A DNA stretch of 43,580 nt from a bacterium (GCA_024277675.1 JAJRUS010000048.1:1-43580); one strand, 5' to 3'. Counted from the stretch's first letter, positions 25,155 through 34,444 are shown. The notes: generated by a model not told the origin, from the letters alone. Numbers and translations: made by a program.

Positions 25155-25203
25155 TTCAAGTTCGGTTTTATAGTTTCCTATACAACAAGAAGAGGAGGCG
25201 GCA

Positions 25204-26163
25204 ATGAGAGGCAAATCAGTAGCAGTAATTGTTTTATCTTTGTTGTTTGTTGTCCCTTTAAACGTTGCTATCAGCCAGGCATACGAACCGCTGCCGGCTA
25301 TAGCCCCTATACCGGCCGATAATTCACTTACCCCGGAGAAGGTTGAGTTGGGCAAGATGCTCTTTTTTGACCCGCGCTTATCAAGCAGCGACTGGATCAG
25401 TTGCGCCACCTGCCATAATCCGGCATTCGCCTTCGCCGACCGAATCCCCAGAGCGCTGGGGCATAAAATGTCGGAAGGCCCCCGCAATACGCCCACTATT
25501 TTGAACGCAGCCTTTCTGGATGTGCAATTCTGGGACGGTCGCGCCGCCACATTAGAAGAGCAAGCCTTAGGCCCGATTCAGGCTGATATTGAAATGAATG
25601 CCAACTTAAACGATGTAGTAGCTAAACTTAAAAACATCCCTGAATATGTAAAGCGTTTTAAACGGGTATTCGGCGGCAATGATCCGGTTACCCCGGAGCA
25701 TATAGCCAAGGCTATCGCCGCTTTTGAGCGGACGCTGATTACTCCCAACTCTGCCTTCGACCGCTACTTAAGGGGTGACAAACAGGCTATCAACCCGGAT
25801 GCCAAAAAAGGAGCGGCGCTGTTCGATGAGAAGGGTTGTACTGACTGCCATAGTGGGGCGGCCTTCAGTGACAGCGACTTCCACACTATTAAAGTGCCGG
25901 GTTCAACCGATCTGGGCCGCTACAAGGTCACCAAAAAGGAAAGCGACAAGCATGCCTTCCGCACTCCCAGCTTAAGAAATGTAGAACTGACACATCCCTA
26001 TATGAATAATGGTTCGGTAAAAACATTAGCGGCGGCAGTCAAAATTATGGCAAAAGAGGCGCTGGAGGAAGAGTTAAGCGCTGAGGAGATAAAGCATATA
26101 GTGGCCTTCCTGAAGTCTTTAACTGGAGTAATGCCGGAACTAACCTATCCCATATTGCGGTAA
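25204..26163 (+). CDS. Di-haem cytochrome c peroxidase (CcpA/MauG family)
   Basis: 319 residues with a cleavable signal peptide (about 1-26, VAVIVLSLLFVVPLNVAISQA). Two c-type haem sites: CATCH (Cys67, Cys70, His71) and CTDCH (Cys212, Cys215, His216). Family motifs include GKMLFFDPRLSSSDWISC, EGPRNTPTILNAAF, FWDGRAATLEEQALGPI and FRTPSLRNVELTHPYMNNGS. The enzyme reduces hydrogen peroxide in the periplasm using electrons from small c-type donors. AGGAGG lies five bases before the ATG. No cytochrome maturation genes are in the window. Confidence 0.92.
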   Translation: MRGKSVAVIVLSLLFVVPLNVAISQAYEPLPAIAPIPADNSLTPEKVELGKMLFFDPRLSSSDWISCATCHNPAFAFADRIPRALGHKMSEGPRNTPTILNAAFLDVQFWDGRAATLEEQALGPIQADIEMNANLNDVVAKLKNIPEYVKRFKRVFGGNDPVTPEHIAKAIAAFERTLITPNSAFDRYLRGDKQAINPDAKKGAALFDEKGCTDCHSGAAFSDSDFHTIKVPGSTDLGRYKVTKKESDKHAFRTPSLRNVELTHPYMNNGSVKTLAAAVKIMAKEALEEELSAEEIKHIVAFLKSLTGVMPELTYPILR

Positions 26164-26185
26164 CCCGACTGAGTCGAGTTTTATA
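26161..26185. repeat. Stop-codon-linked small palindrome, copy 1
   Basis: TAACCCGACTGAGTCGAG begins at the stop codon of the cytochrome gene; CGACT-G-AGTCG is a palindrome and TTTTATAG follows. A close relative (TAACCCGACCAGGTCGGA...TATAG) begins at the stop codon of the RND permease at 31047. Confidence 0.5.
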
Positions 26186-26217
26186 GAATGCTAGCCCCAC
26201 AGGATTTTGATTCCTCA

Positions 26218-26241
26218 TGAACAGTTGACGGTTTATATAAA
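26218..26241. repeat. Dispersed 24-base sequence, copy 2
   Basis: 22 of 24 bases match 6812-6835 (TGAACAGTTGACGGTTTATA core). It lies in the intergenic repeat patch after the cytochrome gene. Confidence 0.55.
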
Positions 26242-26246
26242 CCCTT

Positions 26247-26297
26247 GGGGAGGCCCTGGTGACCTCCCGATATTTTGGGAGGGGATGAACCCCTCCC
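26247..26297. repeat. Double GC-rich hairpin patch
   Basis: Two stems in a row: GGGAGG (26248-26253) with CCTCCC (26263-26268), and GGGAGGGG (26277-26284) with CCCCTCCC (26290-26297) around ATGAA. The halves are related in sequence, as in composite intergenic palindromes. It probably also ends transcription of the cytochrome gene. Confidence 0.6.
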
Positions 26298-26352
26298 CTA
26301 CATAAATCTTCCGATAAAATGCAATTTGTGTTACAATAGGTTTGATGTTTTT

Positions 26353-26384
26353 GATGTTTCGGCCTGTCCCCAGGCCGAAACATC
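26353..26384. repeat. REP-like hairpin, copy A
   Basis: A perfect 14-base stem GATGTTTCGGCCTG / CAGGCCGAAACATC around a TCCC loop. Same family as the hairpins at 33798 and 33849, with compensatory base changes at the loop-side stem pairs. Confidence 0.8.
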
Positions 26385-26553
26385 GAGCATGTGTTTTCCT
26401 GGAAATCGCCCTTCAACCCCTGGCTCACCCACAAATAGTAAATCCTATTGAAATCATTTACATTCTATTAGAAGCCTGTTAGAATTGGCTCCGGCAATAT
26501 AAATATATCTATGTTGAAATGCTGAATACCCCTTTACCAAAGACGTCAGTAAA

Positions 26554-27825
26554 TTGGAAAAGTCCGCTGTTACAAGAAAAGTGATTCTAGGCTGCTTGTC
26601 CCTGGTGATTCTGTGGGTCGGTATAGGCGGCTACCGGGCCTTGGTACGCCAAGGGAAAAATCAACTGCCGGTTAAGGCTAATAGCTCTGATACAAAGGTA
26701 AAAACCATAACCATCGAGTATGCAAGGCTCTCCACCAACTTAACTGGTTATGGTACGGTACGCGGCAAGCGCGAGGTGTTGCTTATCCCGGAAGTGGGCG
26801 GAAATATCGTATCCATCAACCCCGGATTCGCCGATGGGAAAATGGTTAAAAAGGGTGAGACTTTATTTACTATAGACACCCGCGAGATCAAAATCAGGAT
26901 TACCCAGATTGAGGCTGAACTTTCCAGGCTTAAGATCCAGATCGATAAAACCAGCCAGGAAGCCGAAAATATTAGGCAAAACTTAAGAATTGCAGCCGAG
27001 AATGTAAAATTGCAGGAGAAAGAGCTTAAGCGCAATGAAACCTTAAGCCAGAAGGGAATGATCTCCGAGCAGTTGTTGGATGTTGCCCGCCGCAATTACT
27101 TGCAGGAGCTGAACTCAAAAACAAACTACGAAAACCAGCTTAAGCTGATTCCCATAAAAATTGAAGAGTTAAATGCCGCTTTAAGTATTGAACAAGCTAA
27201 ATTGGCCGATGCCGGATTAAAGCTTAAAAAGAGTACCCTGAAGGCTCCATTTAACGGAATTATCTATGACAAGAGCGTAGATTTGTCCCAGGTGGTAGCC
27301 GCCGGACAACAGGTGGGCCGGTTAGTTGATGTTTCGATATTAGAGATTCCGGTTGATTTAAATGTGGAAAATATAGATCATCTGAGTTTCGAACGATTTA
27401 AAAATGCTACCCCCTGGGAATACCCCTGCACAATCTTTGGGGAGGGTCGGAGAAACAGCGTCAAATGGAAAGGCTATATCAGCCGGCTGGAGAAGATAAA
27501 CGAAGCCAGCCGTACTGTGCGGGTGGTGGTGGAAATACCCGACAGCCAGTCATCGAACATAACCCTGACTAAGGGCATGTTCTGTAGGGTGATCCTGCCC
27601 GGTAAAATTTATGAGCAAGCCATATCAATCCCCCTCTCAGCCCTCCGTGACAACAATACCGTTTATACCCTGGAAAAAGGCAAGCTGCAAATCAAAAAGC
27701 TTAACCTGCTCAAGCGGCTGAAAGAGGCCGTGGTTATCGAATCAGGGCTTTCCCCAGGAGATAAGGTCATAACCTCAGCGCTGCCTGATCCGGTTATAGG
27801 AATGCGCCTGACAGAGTACAGATAG
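26554..27825 (+). CDS. RND efflux periplasmic adaptor (membrane fusion protein)
   Basis: About 423 residues. The start is uncertain: TTG at 26554 or GTG at 26581, with no clear ribosome-binding site and no ATG in frame after the upstream stop. An N-terminal membrane anchor (VILGCLSLVILWVGIGGYRAL) is followed by a lipoyl half (LIPEVGGNIVSINPGFADGKMVKKGE), a long coiled-coil hairpin (about residues 110-215, rich in Glu/Lys), the second lipoyl half (STLKAPFNGIIYDKSVDLSQVV), and beta-barrel and membrane-proximal domains. It bridges the permease to an outer-membrane channel. It lies 20 bases before its permease. No TolC gene is nearby. Confidence 0.9.
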   Translation: MEKSAVTRKVILGCLSLVILWVGIGGYRALVRQGKNQLPVKANSSDTKVKTITIEYARLSTNLTGYGTVRGKREVLLIPEVGGNIVSINPGFADGKMVKKGETLFTIDTREIKIRITQIEAELSRLKIQIDKTSQEAENIRQNLRIAAENVKLQEKELKRNETLSQKGMISEQLLDVARRNYLQELNSKTNYENQLKLIPIKIEELNAALSIEQAKLADAGLKLKKSTLKAPFNGIIYDKSVDLSQVVAAGQQVGRLVDVSILEIPVDLNVENIDHLSFERFKNATPWEYPCTIFGEGRRNSVKWKGYISRLEKINEASRTVRVVVEIPDSQSSNITLTKGMFCRVILPGKIYEQAISIPLSALRDNNTVYTLEKGKLQIKKLNLLKRLKEAVVIESGLSPGDKVITSALPDPVIGMRLTEYR

Positions 27826-27845
27826 ATTAATCCGGCTAATAAAAA

Positions 27846-30800
27846 ATGAAACTACAAGACTACATCACCGCTATTGTCAAAAACCCGGTATTCGCCAATT
27901 TACTGATGCTGTCTTTATTGGTAATGGGTGGCCTGTCAGCTAAGAAAATGTACCGGGAGCTTTTCCCGCAATCATCACTAGACCTTATTACAGTGAGCGT
28001 ACCATACCCCGGAGCCAGCCAGGAAGAGGTAGAAGAGGGCATCTGTATCAAGCTTGAGAATGCCCTGGAAGGGGTGGACGGCATCGACAAATTGACCTCC
28101 ACCGCCGCTGAAGGTATGGGGAGCATACTTATCGAGATTGACCCTGAGTTTGACACCATGCGAGTCAAAGATGAAATCCGGAGCGAAATAGACCGTATTG
28201 ACACCTTCCCCGAAGATGCGGAAAAATATCAGTTGAAAGAAATTGTCAGTAAGGAACTGGTTATAGCCTTAGCGCTTTTCGGCGATGCGCCAGAGCGCAC
28301 CCTCAAGCAAGTGGCCAAAGAGATTAAAGACGAGTTGTTATTTTACCCCGATATTTCCCAGGTGACTTTATCCGGCATCCGCGATTACGAAATATCGGTC
28401 GAGGTATCAGAGCAAACGCTGCGCAAATACAATATAACCATACAACAGGTAGCCGATGCCATCCGCCGGGGCAGCCTCGATCTGCCGGCAGGCAATATCA
28501 AAACCGAGCGGGAGGAAATCACTATCCGCACCAAGGGCCAGAAATATACCGGTGAGGAATTCAGGGATATCGTCGTCCTGGCCCAACCTGACGGTTCGAT
28601 GATACACTTATATGAGCTGGCTACTATAAACGACGGCTTCGTGGAGGATCCGTATTACTCCCGCTTTAACGGCAAACCGTCAGCCGTCATCAATATTTAC
28701 AAAACCCCGTCTCAAGATGTAATCAAGATAGCTGATCTGGCCAAGGCATATCTGGCAAAGAAAAATGCTGAACTGCCCAATGGGTTGGAGCTCAGAAGCT
28801 GGATGGACAGCTCCAAATTTGTGCGCGACCGCTTAAACCTGTTACTTAAGAACGGTACCATTGGGTTAATTCTGGTGCTGTTAACGCTGTGGTTTTTTCT
28901 GCACTATAAACTTGCCTTCTGGGTCGGCATGGGGATTCCGGTTTCCTTTGCCGGGGCGCTGTGGATTATGCATACCACCGGCCAGAGTATAAACTTAATC
29001 AGCATGTTCGGCCTGCTTATGGCTACCGGTATGATTGTGGATGATGCCATTGTAATCGGAGAGAATGTCTATACCCACATAAAAAACGGGGAGGTCCCCT
29101 GGCAAGCGGCGATTACCGGCACCACCGAAGTAGTGCTGCCGGTGACCGCCTCCACCCTAACCACTATCGCCGCCTTCTATCCGCTGTTTATCGTGGAAGG
29201 CATTATGGGCAAATTTATCAGAGTGCTGCCGCTGGCGGTCATTTCCTGCTTATGCGCCTCATTAATCGAGGCCATCTTCATCCTGCCGGTACACCTGCGG
29301 CATATCCGGATCGATCAGCATAATTCCACCCCCGCCGGTTTCAAAAAAATACTAAAGCAAGCCCGCCGGAAGATCGACGCCTTTACCGAATTTGTGATTA
29401 AACGAATTTACGGCCCGGCCTTTCAGTGGTCGCTGTCCAATATAATTCTCATCTTAAGCATGGCCATAACTATTTTCCTGTTGACTTTAGGTTTATACAA
29501 AGGCGGTCTGGTGAATTTCATCCTGCTGCCCAAGGTGGAAGAGGAATATATAATCGCCAACGCCAGCTTTCCCTACGGCACGGCTATCGATAAGGCAGAA
29601 GCTGCGGCAACTAAACTGGAAGCCGCTGCCTGGCGGGTTAATGAGAAATTCCGTAAACTGGAAGCCGCCGATATCATTATCGGGATCTCCGCTGAAATAG
29701 GCGGCAACACCATCGCCGGAGTACAGGGTTTATCTCAGGAAACCGGTTCGCATATATCACAGGTAATGCTCCGGCTGACTCCCTCAGAAAAAAGGGATAA
29801 CGGCTCGGAAGTAATCAAGAACGCCTGGCGGCAGGAAGTAGGGGAAATACCGGGCGCCGAATCACTCACCTTCGGCACCCCGCGCCATGGCCCGGGCGGC
29901 AAACCTATCGACATCGTATTCCTGGGACGGGAATTCGATATGCTGGAGAAAGCCACCGCTGCCTTTAAGGCTAAACTGGCTACTTACCCCGGTGTATTTG
30001 ATATTGAAGATTCGTTGCGGCCCGGCAAAAAAGAGCTAAGGCTCTCGCTGAAACCGCAAGCCAGGACACTGGGGCTAACCTTGAGCGATCTGGCCCGGCA
30101 GGTTCGAAACGGGTTTTATGGCGCTGAAGCGCTCAAAATACAGCGCGGGGAAGATGAGCTTAAGGTAATGGTACGCTATCCGTTAGCCGAGCGAAAATCA
30201 TATGCCGACCTGAACAATATCCGCATCCGTACCCCCGGCGGGCAGGAGGTGCCCCTGCAAAGGGTGGCTAAAATTGACCGGCAGCGGGGCTATGCGGTAA
30301 TCTTGCGGCAGGATGGGATGCGTAAGGTATCGATAAGCGCCGAGCTGGATCAAACCAAAAACAATGCACTTAAAATCAGTAATGAGCTAAAAAGCGATTT
30401 CCTGCCGCGGCTCTTAAAAACCTATCCCGGTTTAAGCTACACCGTAGAGGGTGAACAAAAGGAGCGCGAAAAATCGGTAGGCAGCCTGACCGATGGCTTT
30501 GTGCTGGCGCTGCTTATTATATTCGCCATTTTAGCGGTATTGTTTAAATCGTACTTCCAGCCGCTGATTATTATGGTCTCCATCCCCTTTGGCATAGTGG
30601 GGGCGATTCTGGGACATTTTATCTTAGGCAAAGACTTATCCCTGCTGAGCCTTTTCGGCATTGTGGGCCTATCCGGTATTGTGGTAAACGACTCACTGGT
30701 GCTGATTGATTTTGTAAATAGAGCGCTTAAGTCAGGCCAGAAGCTAAGGGAAGCCGTTTTTAATGCGGGTCAGGCCCGCTTCCGGGCGGTAATACTTACT

Positions 30801-31049
30801 ACCGTAACGACTGTGGCCGGTTTACTGCCACTATTGCTTGAGAAAAGCCTGCAAGCCCAATTCTTAATCCCCATGGCGATTTCCATCAGCTTCGGGCTAA
30901 CCTTTGCCACCCTTATAACCCTGTTTTTAGTACCTGCACTGTATCTCATCTTAAACGACATCAAACGCACCACCCACTGGCTTATTTTTGGTGATTTCCC
31001 CCCTCCTGAACAGGTCGAACCCTACGCCTTTAAAGACTTCACCCAATAA
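27846..31049 (+). CDS. RND-family efflux permease (AcrB type)
   Basis: 1067 residues, normal for the family. Twelve membrane spans in the 1 + 5 + 1 + 5 layout: the first at residues about 14-32, then YPGASQEEVEEGI and other porter-domain motifs. TM4 carries the proton-relay pair in GLLMATGMIVDDAIVIGENVY, and the second half mirrors it with FGIVGLSGIVVNDSLVLIDFV. The porter loop sequence is closer to the broad HAE/putative-efflux group than to any named pump, so the substrate is unknown. It ends convergently 26 bases from the broken transporter. Confidence 0.93.
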   Translation: MKLQDYITAIVKNPVFANLLMLSLLVMGGLSAKKMYRELFPQSSLDLITVSVPYPGASQEEVEEGICIKLENALEGVDGIDKLTSTAAEGMGSILIEIDPEFDTMRVKDEIRSEIDRIDTFPEDAEKYQLKEIVSKELVIALALFGDAPERTLKQVAKEIKDELLFYPDISQVTLSGIRDYEISVEVSEQTLRKYNITIQQVADAIRRGSLDLPAGNIKTEREEITIRTKGQKYTGEEFRDIVVLAQPDGSMIHLYELATINDGFVEDPYYSRFNGKPSAVINIYKTPSQDVIKIADLAKAYLAKKNAELPNGLELRSWMDSSKFVRDRLNLLLKNGTIGLILVLLTLWFFLHYKLAFWVGMGIPVSFAGALWIMHTTGQSINLISMFGLLMATGMIVDDAIVIGENVYTHIKNGEVPWQAAITGTTEVVLPVTASTLTTIAAFYPLFIVEGIMGKFIRVLPLAVISCLCASLIEAIFILPVHLRHIRIDQHNSTPAGFKKILKQARRKIDAFTEFVIKRIYGPAFQWSLSNIILILSMAITIFLLTLGLYKGGLVNFILLPKVEEEYIIANASFPYGTAIDKAEAAATKLEAAAWRVNEKFRKLEAADIIIGISAEIGGNTIAGVQGLSQETGSHISQVMLRLTPSEKRDNGSEVIKNAWRQEVGEIPGAESLTFGTPRHGPGGKPIDIVFLGREFDMLEKATAAFKAKLATYPGVFDIEDSLRPGKKELRLSLKPQARTLGLTLSDLARQVRNGFYGAEALKIQRGEDELKVMVRYPLAERKSYADLNNIRIRTPGGQEVPLQRVAKIDRQRGYAVILRQDGMRKVSISAELDQTKNNALKISNELKSDFLPRLLKTYPGLSYTVEGEQKEREKSVGSLTDGFVLALLIIFAILAVLFKSYFQPLIIMVSIPFGIVGAILGHFILGKDLSLLSLFGIVGLSGIVVNDSLVLIDFVNRALKSGQKLREAVFNAGQARFRAVILTTVTTVAGLLPLLLEKSLQAQFLIPMAISISFGLTFATLITLFLVPALYLILNDIKRTTHWLIFGDFPPPEQVEPYAFKDFTQ

Positions 31050-31074
31050 CCCGACCAGGTCGGATCCTGTATAG
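31047..31074. repeat. Stop-codon-linked small palindrome, copy 2
   Basis: TAACCCGACCAGGTCGGA starts at the permease stop codon, with CCGAC-CAG-GTCGG as a hairpin, then TCCTGTATAG. Related to the sequence at 26161. Confidence 0.5.
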
Positions 31075-31075
31075 C

Positions 31076-33259
31076 TCAGGAAAAAAGTTCTATCTCTTCC
31101 ACGCTTCTTACCAGGAGTGTTACGGGAAGTTCCGCCAGAAACAGGTGCATACGATCCATGAACTTCGCCTCATACCCCGGTTCAGGTAAATTCATTCCCA
31201 GAATGACCAGATCCGAATCCTGGCTCTGCTTGCGAATGATGTAGGGTATTTTATATCCGCTCGCTTGCCTGGGAATAATATTTACCTGTGCGTTTATGTT
31301 TGCCTGGCGAAGAATATTTTCCAGGTTCAGCTGGGCTGAGGCACGGCCTTCCAGGCTCTCGATAATCATGTTGAGTCTTATTCGGCAAGCCTGCCAGTCA
31401 GGGTTCAAGCCAATAAGGTGGGCAATGAGAATCATTAAGTTTCCGTTGTGCTGCATTCCTCCCCACCATACATCGATTAATTGCTTCTTTTCGCCAAATA
31501 CCATTCCATCGGGAATACTTAAGACCAGCACGCTCTTTTCCAGTTGATTAAGTTCCCGCAGCAGGCCGGCAAATTCCGCCTCCCTTGACAGGTTCTGGCA
31601 CCAGCCCATAAGCACCAGATTGGAGCGAAGCTGCCCTAAACCATGGGCCTGGACAATTTCTTTTATTCCTGTACGAAAATCGGGAGCCAGATGTACCTGC
31701 CCCAGGGCATGCAGCCTGTTTTCCCGGATAAAATCTTTCAGCATGGAAATCGCCGGTTTGCGATGTTGGATAATCTTTTCCCAACTGCCTAAGATAAGCT
31801 GGTAGATGGTGATAATACCTTTTCCGCCGCCCAACAGACTGGCGAATTCAATCAATTGCTTGCGAGTATTGGGATTACCGGAAAATACCATCACATTTGG
31901 CCGCCAGTTACGCGGATGACACCGGCTATCTTCCAACTTGAAGATGATAAAGCGGGCCAGCGAATACCATAAACCATATCGTACATCGCCCCAGGTGGTG
32001 CGCAATTCTTTTCGGCTGAGATAGATAAAAATACCCAGGGAAACCAGCATTGCCACCACCGTAGCCAAAGCATGGATCAGAAACATGGTTATATAACAGC
32101 CAAGCGCCCCAGCTATAGAAATCAACCAATGCACCTTAAATCGGGGTCTATAGCTTGGATTACCGGACACATTCTCCAGGGCGGCGATTAAGTTGACTAT
32201 GCCATAGGTGTTTAAAAAGAACATGGTGATCACCGGAGCCACAATATCTAACCCGCCCATCAGAATACAGGTTTGGGCAATGGCAAAGGTGACTAAAATA
32301 GCTATGCGGGGTTCATTGGTTTTGGCGCTGCCTTTTCCCAAAAATCCGGGCAGGATACGATCGTGAGCCAGGGCCTGCATGGTACGCGGAGCTGCCAGGA
32401 TACTGCCTAAGCCGGAAGACAGGGTGGCCGCCCACAGGCCGGCATATATCAGGAACGGCCAGCGGGATATATCTTTCATAATCATCGGGTTGCCGGCCAG
32501 CTCCGCGGCCGGGACATTCAGGGCCAGCCAACCGGCCTGAGCCAGATATATAAAAAGAGTGACTCCAATAGCCCACAAGGTGCCTCTGGGGATATCCCGC
32601 TGCGGGTCTTTGAGATCTCCCTACATACTAACCCCCACCTCAAGACCGGTTACCGCCGGAAAAAATATGGCGAATACCGACCAGAAACCGACCCCACTGG
32701 TGTTAAATAATGCGATAGGGTGCTGGGCGCCCGTCCGGCTGCTAAAGAATGAAAAAAGGGACAATCCCAAAATCGCCAGGATGACGTACTGGACTTTAAT
32801 AGCCCAATCCGCACTGATCATCGCAATAATAGTCAGCACAATACAGGTTGACGATGCAATAATAACCGTATTGAACTGGGGGAAAAGCCAGCGGAAGCCC
32901 TCAGTAAACCCTATGGTATAAAAGGCTAACGATAGCGCCTGGGACAAATACAAGGGAATGCCGATACTGCCCCCGATTTCCAGTCCCAGCGTGCTGGAGA
33001 TCATGTAGTAGTTGCCCCCGGCTCTCACATCCATGCTGGTGGCAATGGCCGACAGGGATAAACCGGTGGCAAGGCTTATAATGTGGGAAATGATAATAAT
33101 TGCAACGGCGCCCAAAAGACCTACATTGCCTACCACCCACCCCGCCCGCAGGAAGAGAATAACCCCCAGGATGGTGAGGGTGCTGGGAGTAAATACCCCG
33201 CCAAAGGCGCCGAAACGACCGCTACTCACCTTGCCGTTCTTATCAGTCATTTTAGTCAC
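31076..33259 (-). pseudogene. Cation-chloride-cotransporter-type transporter broken by an in-frame TAG
   Basis: From the ATG at 33259 the frame runs 212 codons, hits TAG at 32621-32623, and then continues in the same frame without another stop to 31076, giving about 727 codons in all. The protein begins with GRFGAFGGVFTPSTLTILG and has APC-fold membrane spans. At the break the family reads SGDLKDPQ; here it is GVSM-stop-GDLKDPQRDIP, so the TAG sits exactly where Ser is expected (one base from TCG). The second part holds the remaining spans and a cytoplasmic C-terminal domain like SLC12 proteins (WRPNVMVFSGNP, YIIRKQSQDSDLVILGMNLPEP). Nonsense mutation, sequencing error or readthrough are all possible; the protein is otherwise intact. 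Confidence 0.8.
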
Positions 33260-33743
33260 TTTCTAATTATCATTACCGTAATCTCAGCCAGAGGCAAGGC
33301 CGTGGTTTTGGATAAAGCTCGTAACCCTGATTGCCCGAATATGCTCATCAGCTTGTTCGGGGTAAAGCATATCAAACCGGCAAATAATATGTTTGGCCAC
33401 TCAACTTACGCAGAATTAAGGGAACCTTGAATAATTACCTTTTTGCATAAGCTGAGTTACTGAAATCATTTTTAATGACTGCTAATACTTCCCGGGTCAA
33501 AATGACAGGCTCATCCACCGGGCGCATCTTACTGACAATTTTACACCCAATTAATGCCCTTGCAACTATTTTTTTAATATGCGCATATTTATGCTCAGAT
33601 TATGAGATGAGATGAGAAAGCGGGTATACTGGTGGGAACAGGGCCAATGCCCCACGCCTCTCCCCCACATGAATTTGCGTTAATATGTTCTTTGGGCAAC
33701 AGGTCGTCAAAATTCAACATGTAAATCAAATCTAAAATCTGTT
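33260..33743. other. Intergenic DNA upstream of the broken transporter
   Basis: No gene recognised in these 484 bases on either strand. It should contain the promoter of the minus-strand transporter. The right part is AT-rich; a short GC-rich patch lies near 33636-33672. Confidence 0.45.
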
Positions 33744-33797
33744 ATACTTTTGCTGAGTCGTGGACAGTTTTACCTAACTTATTGTAAATATAAGCCT

Positions 33798-33829
33798 GAT
33801 GTTTCGGCGTGTCCCCACGCCGAAACCAT
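33798..33829. repeat. REP-like hairpin, copy B
   Basis: GTTTCGGCGTG (33801-33811) pairs with CACGCCGAAAC (33816-33826) around TCCC, the same loop as copy A; an extra C then shifts the outer pairs. The CTG/CAG of copy A is GTG/CAC here. Confidence 0.75.
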
Positions 33830-33848
33830 TATAATATATTGTAATCAT

Positions 33849-33882
33849 TGATGTTTCGGCTTGAGGACAAGCCGAAACATCA
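33849..33882. repeat. REP-like hairpin, copy C
   Basis: A perfect 15-base stem TGATGTTTCGGCTTG / CAAGCCGAAACATCA around AGGA. The loop-side pairs are TTG/CAA, different from copies A and B but still complementary. Confidence 0.8.
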
Positions 33883-33929
33883 CAAAAGTGTCCACGACTC
33901 AGATACTTTTGACACAGATACTTTTGCGC

Positions 33930-33958
33930 TTGACTTCCCAAATTAAAAAATCTATAAT
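33930..33958 (+). promoter_or_regulatory. Sigma-70-type promoter of the XRE gene cassette
   Basis: TTGACT (33930-33935), a 17-base spacer, and TATAAT (33953-33958): five of six and six of six matches at ideal spacing, the best promoter in the window. Transcription would start near 33965, leaving a leader of about 65 bases before the XRE ATG. The MITE-like element ends 28 bases upstream of the -35. Confidence 0.7.
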
Positions 33959-34030
33959 TTTTATAGGTTGTAACATAAGTTTGCAAAATATACATAAAGT
34001 GCTACTCGCTATACCATAATGGGATGAATC

Positions 34031-34444
34031 ATGTCGGATAAAAAGGCTACCTCAGGCAATCGGTTTATTTCTCAATATCGAGAGGCCAGCGGTCAAAAAA
34101 TCAAAGAAATAATAAAATGGCTCAGGGCCAGGGATAATTTGACCCAAACCGAATTTGCCAAGAAAGTAGGCATAAACAGATCCTTGATCTGTCAATATGA
34201 ATCGGGCGAGCGGCAGCCCTCTTTAGAATCTATTATCAAGCTGGCAATCTATTCCGGACAATCAATGGATTCTATAGTAGGCCTTGGCGAAGCCAAACAC
34301 AAACTCAACAAGGGCGAAGAAAAGATAATCAGAACCCTTCGTAAAATGTCCGCCGGACACGAATTGACGGTTAAGAAAGAAAGCAGCGATACTCAGGACA
34401 TTGCCGATAATCTTATTGCGGTGAAGCAAACCATCAAAATCTAA
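34031..34444 (+). CDS. XRE-family HTH regulator
   Basis: 137 residues. The HTH lies at about residues 22-80: IKEIIKWLRARDNLTQTEFA, then KKVGINRSLICQYESGERQP (recognition helix), then SIIKLAIYSGQSMDSIV, a near-consensus XRE/Cro domain. The tail is charged (GEEKIIRTLRKMSAG) and may bind a ligand or oligomerise. GGGA about seven bases before the ATG serves as ribosome-binding site. As first gene behind a strong promoter, and followed on the same strand by envelope genes, it may control them. Confidence 0.85.
   Translation: MSDKKATSGNRFISQYREASGQKIKEIIKWLRARDNLTQTEFAKKVGINRSLICQYESGERQPSLESIIKLAIYSGQSMDSIVGLGEAKHKLNKGEEKIIRTLRKMSAGHELTVKKESSDTQDIADNLIAVKQTIKI

Larger units (their letters stand above)
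33753..33902. mobile_element. MITE-like element with 14-base terminal inverted repeats
   Basis: 150 bases bounded by CTGAGTCGTGGACA (33753-33766) and its exact complement TGTCCACGACTCAG (33889-33902). ATACTTTTG stands immediately outside both ends (33744-33752 and 33903-33911), as a 9-base target duplication would. A third ATACTTTTG at 33918-33926 means local tandem repetition could also explain the right copy. Inside are two REP-like hairpins and no coding frame, so it would need a transposase supplied elsewhere. It lies just upstream of the XRE promoter. Confidence 0.65.

Noticed and set aside
32621-32623. TAG recoded as an amino acid in this organism
   Set aside because: TAG ends radC, asnB, leuA, the HTH gene at 7621, the CopG-type antitoxin and the second MNT and HEPN genes at the expected protein lengths, so general reassignment is unlikely.
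33083-33430. 115-codon plus-strand reading frame upstream of the broken transporter
   Set aside because: Its first half lies antisense to the transporter and the rest has no recognisable domain or ribosome-binding site.
33611-33682. 23-codon frame beginning MRKRVYWWEQGQ
   Set aside because: Too short, no ribosome-binding site, and the source of its GC-rich patch is unclear.
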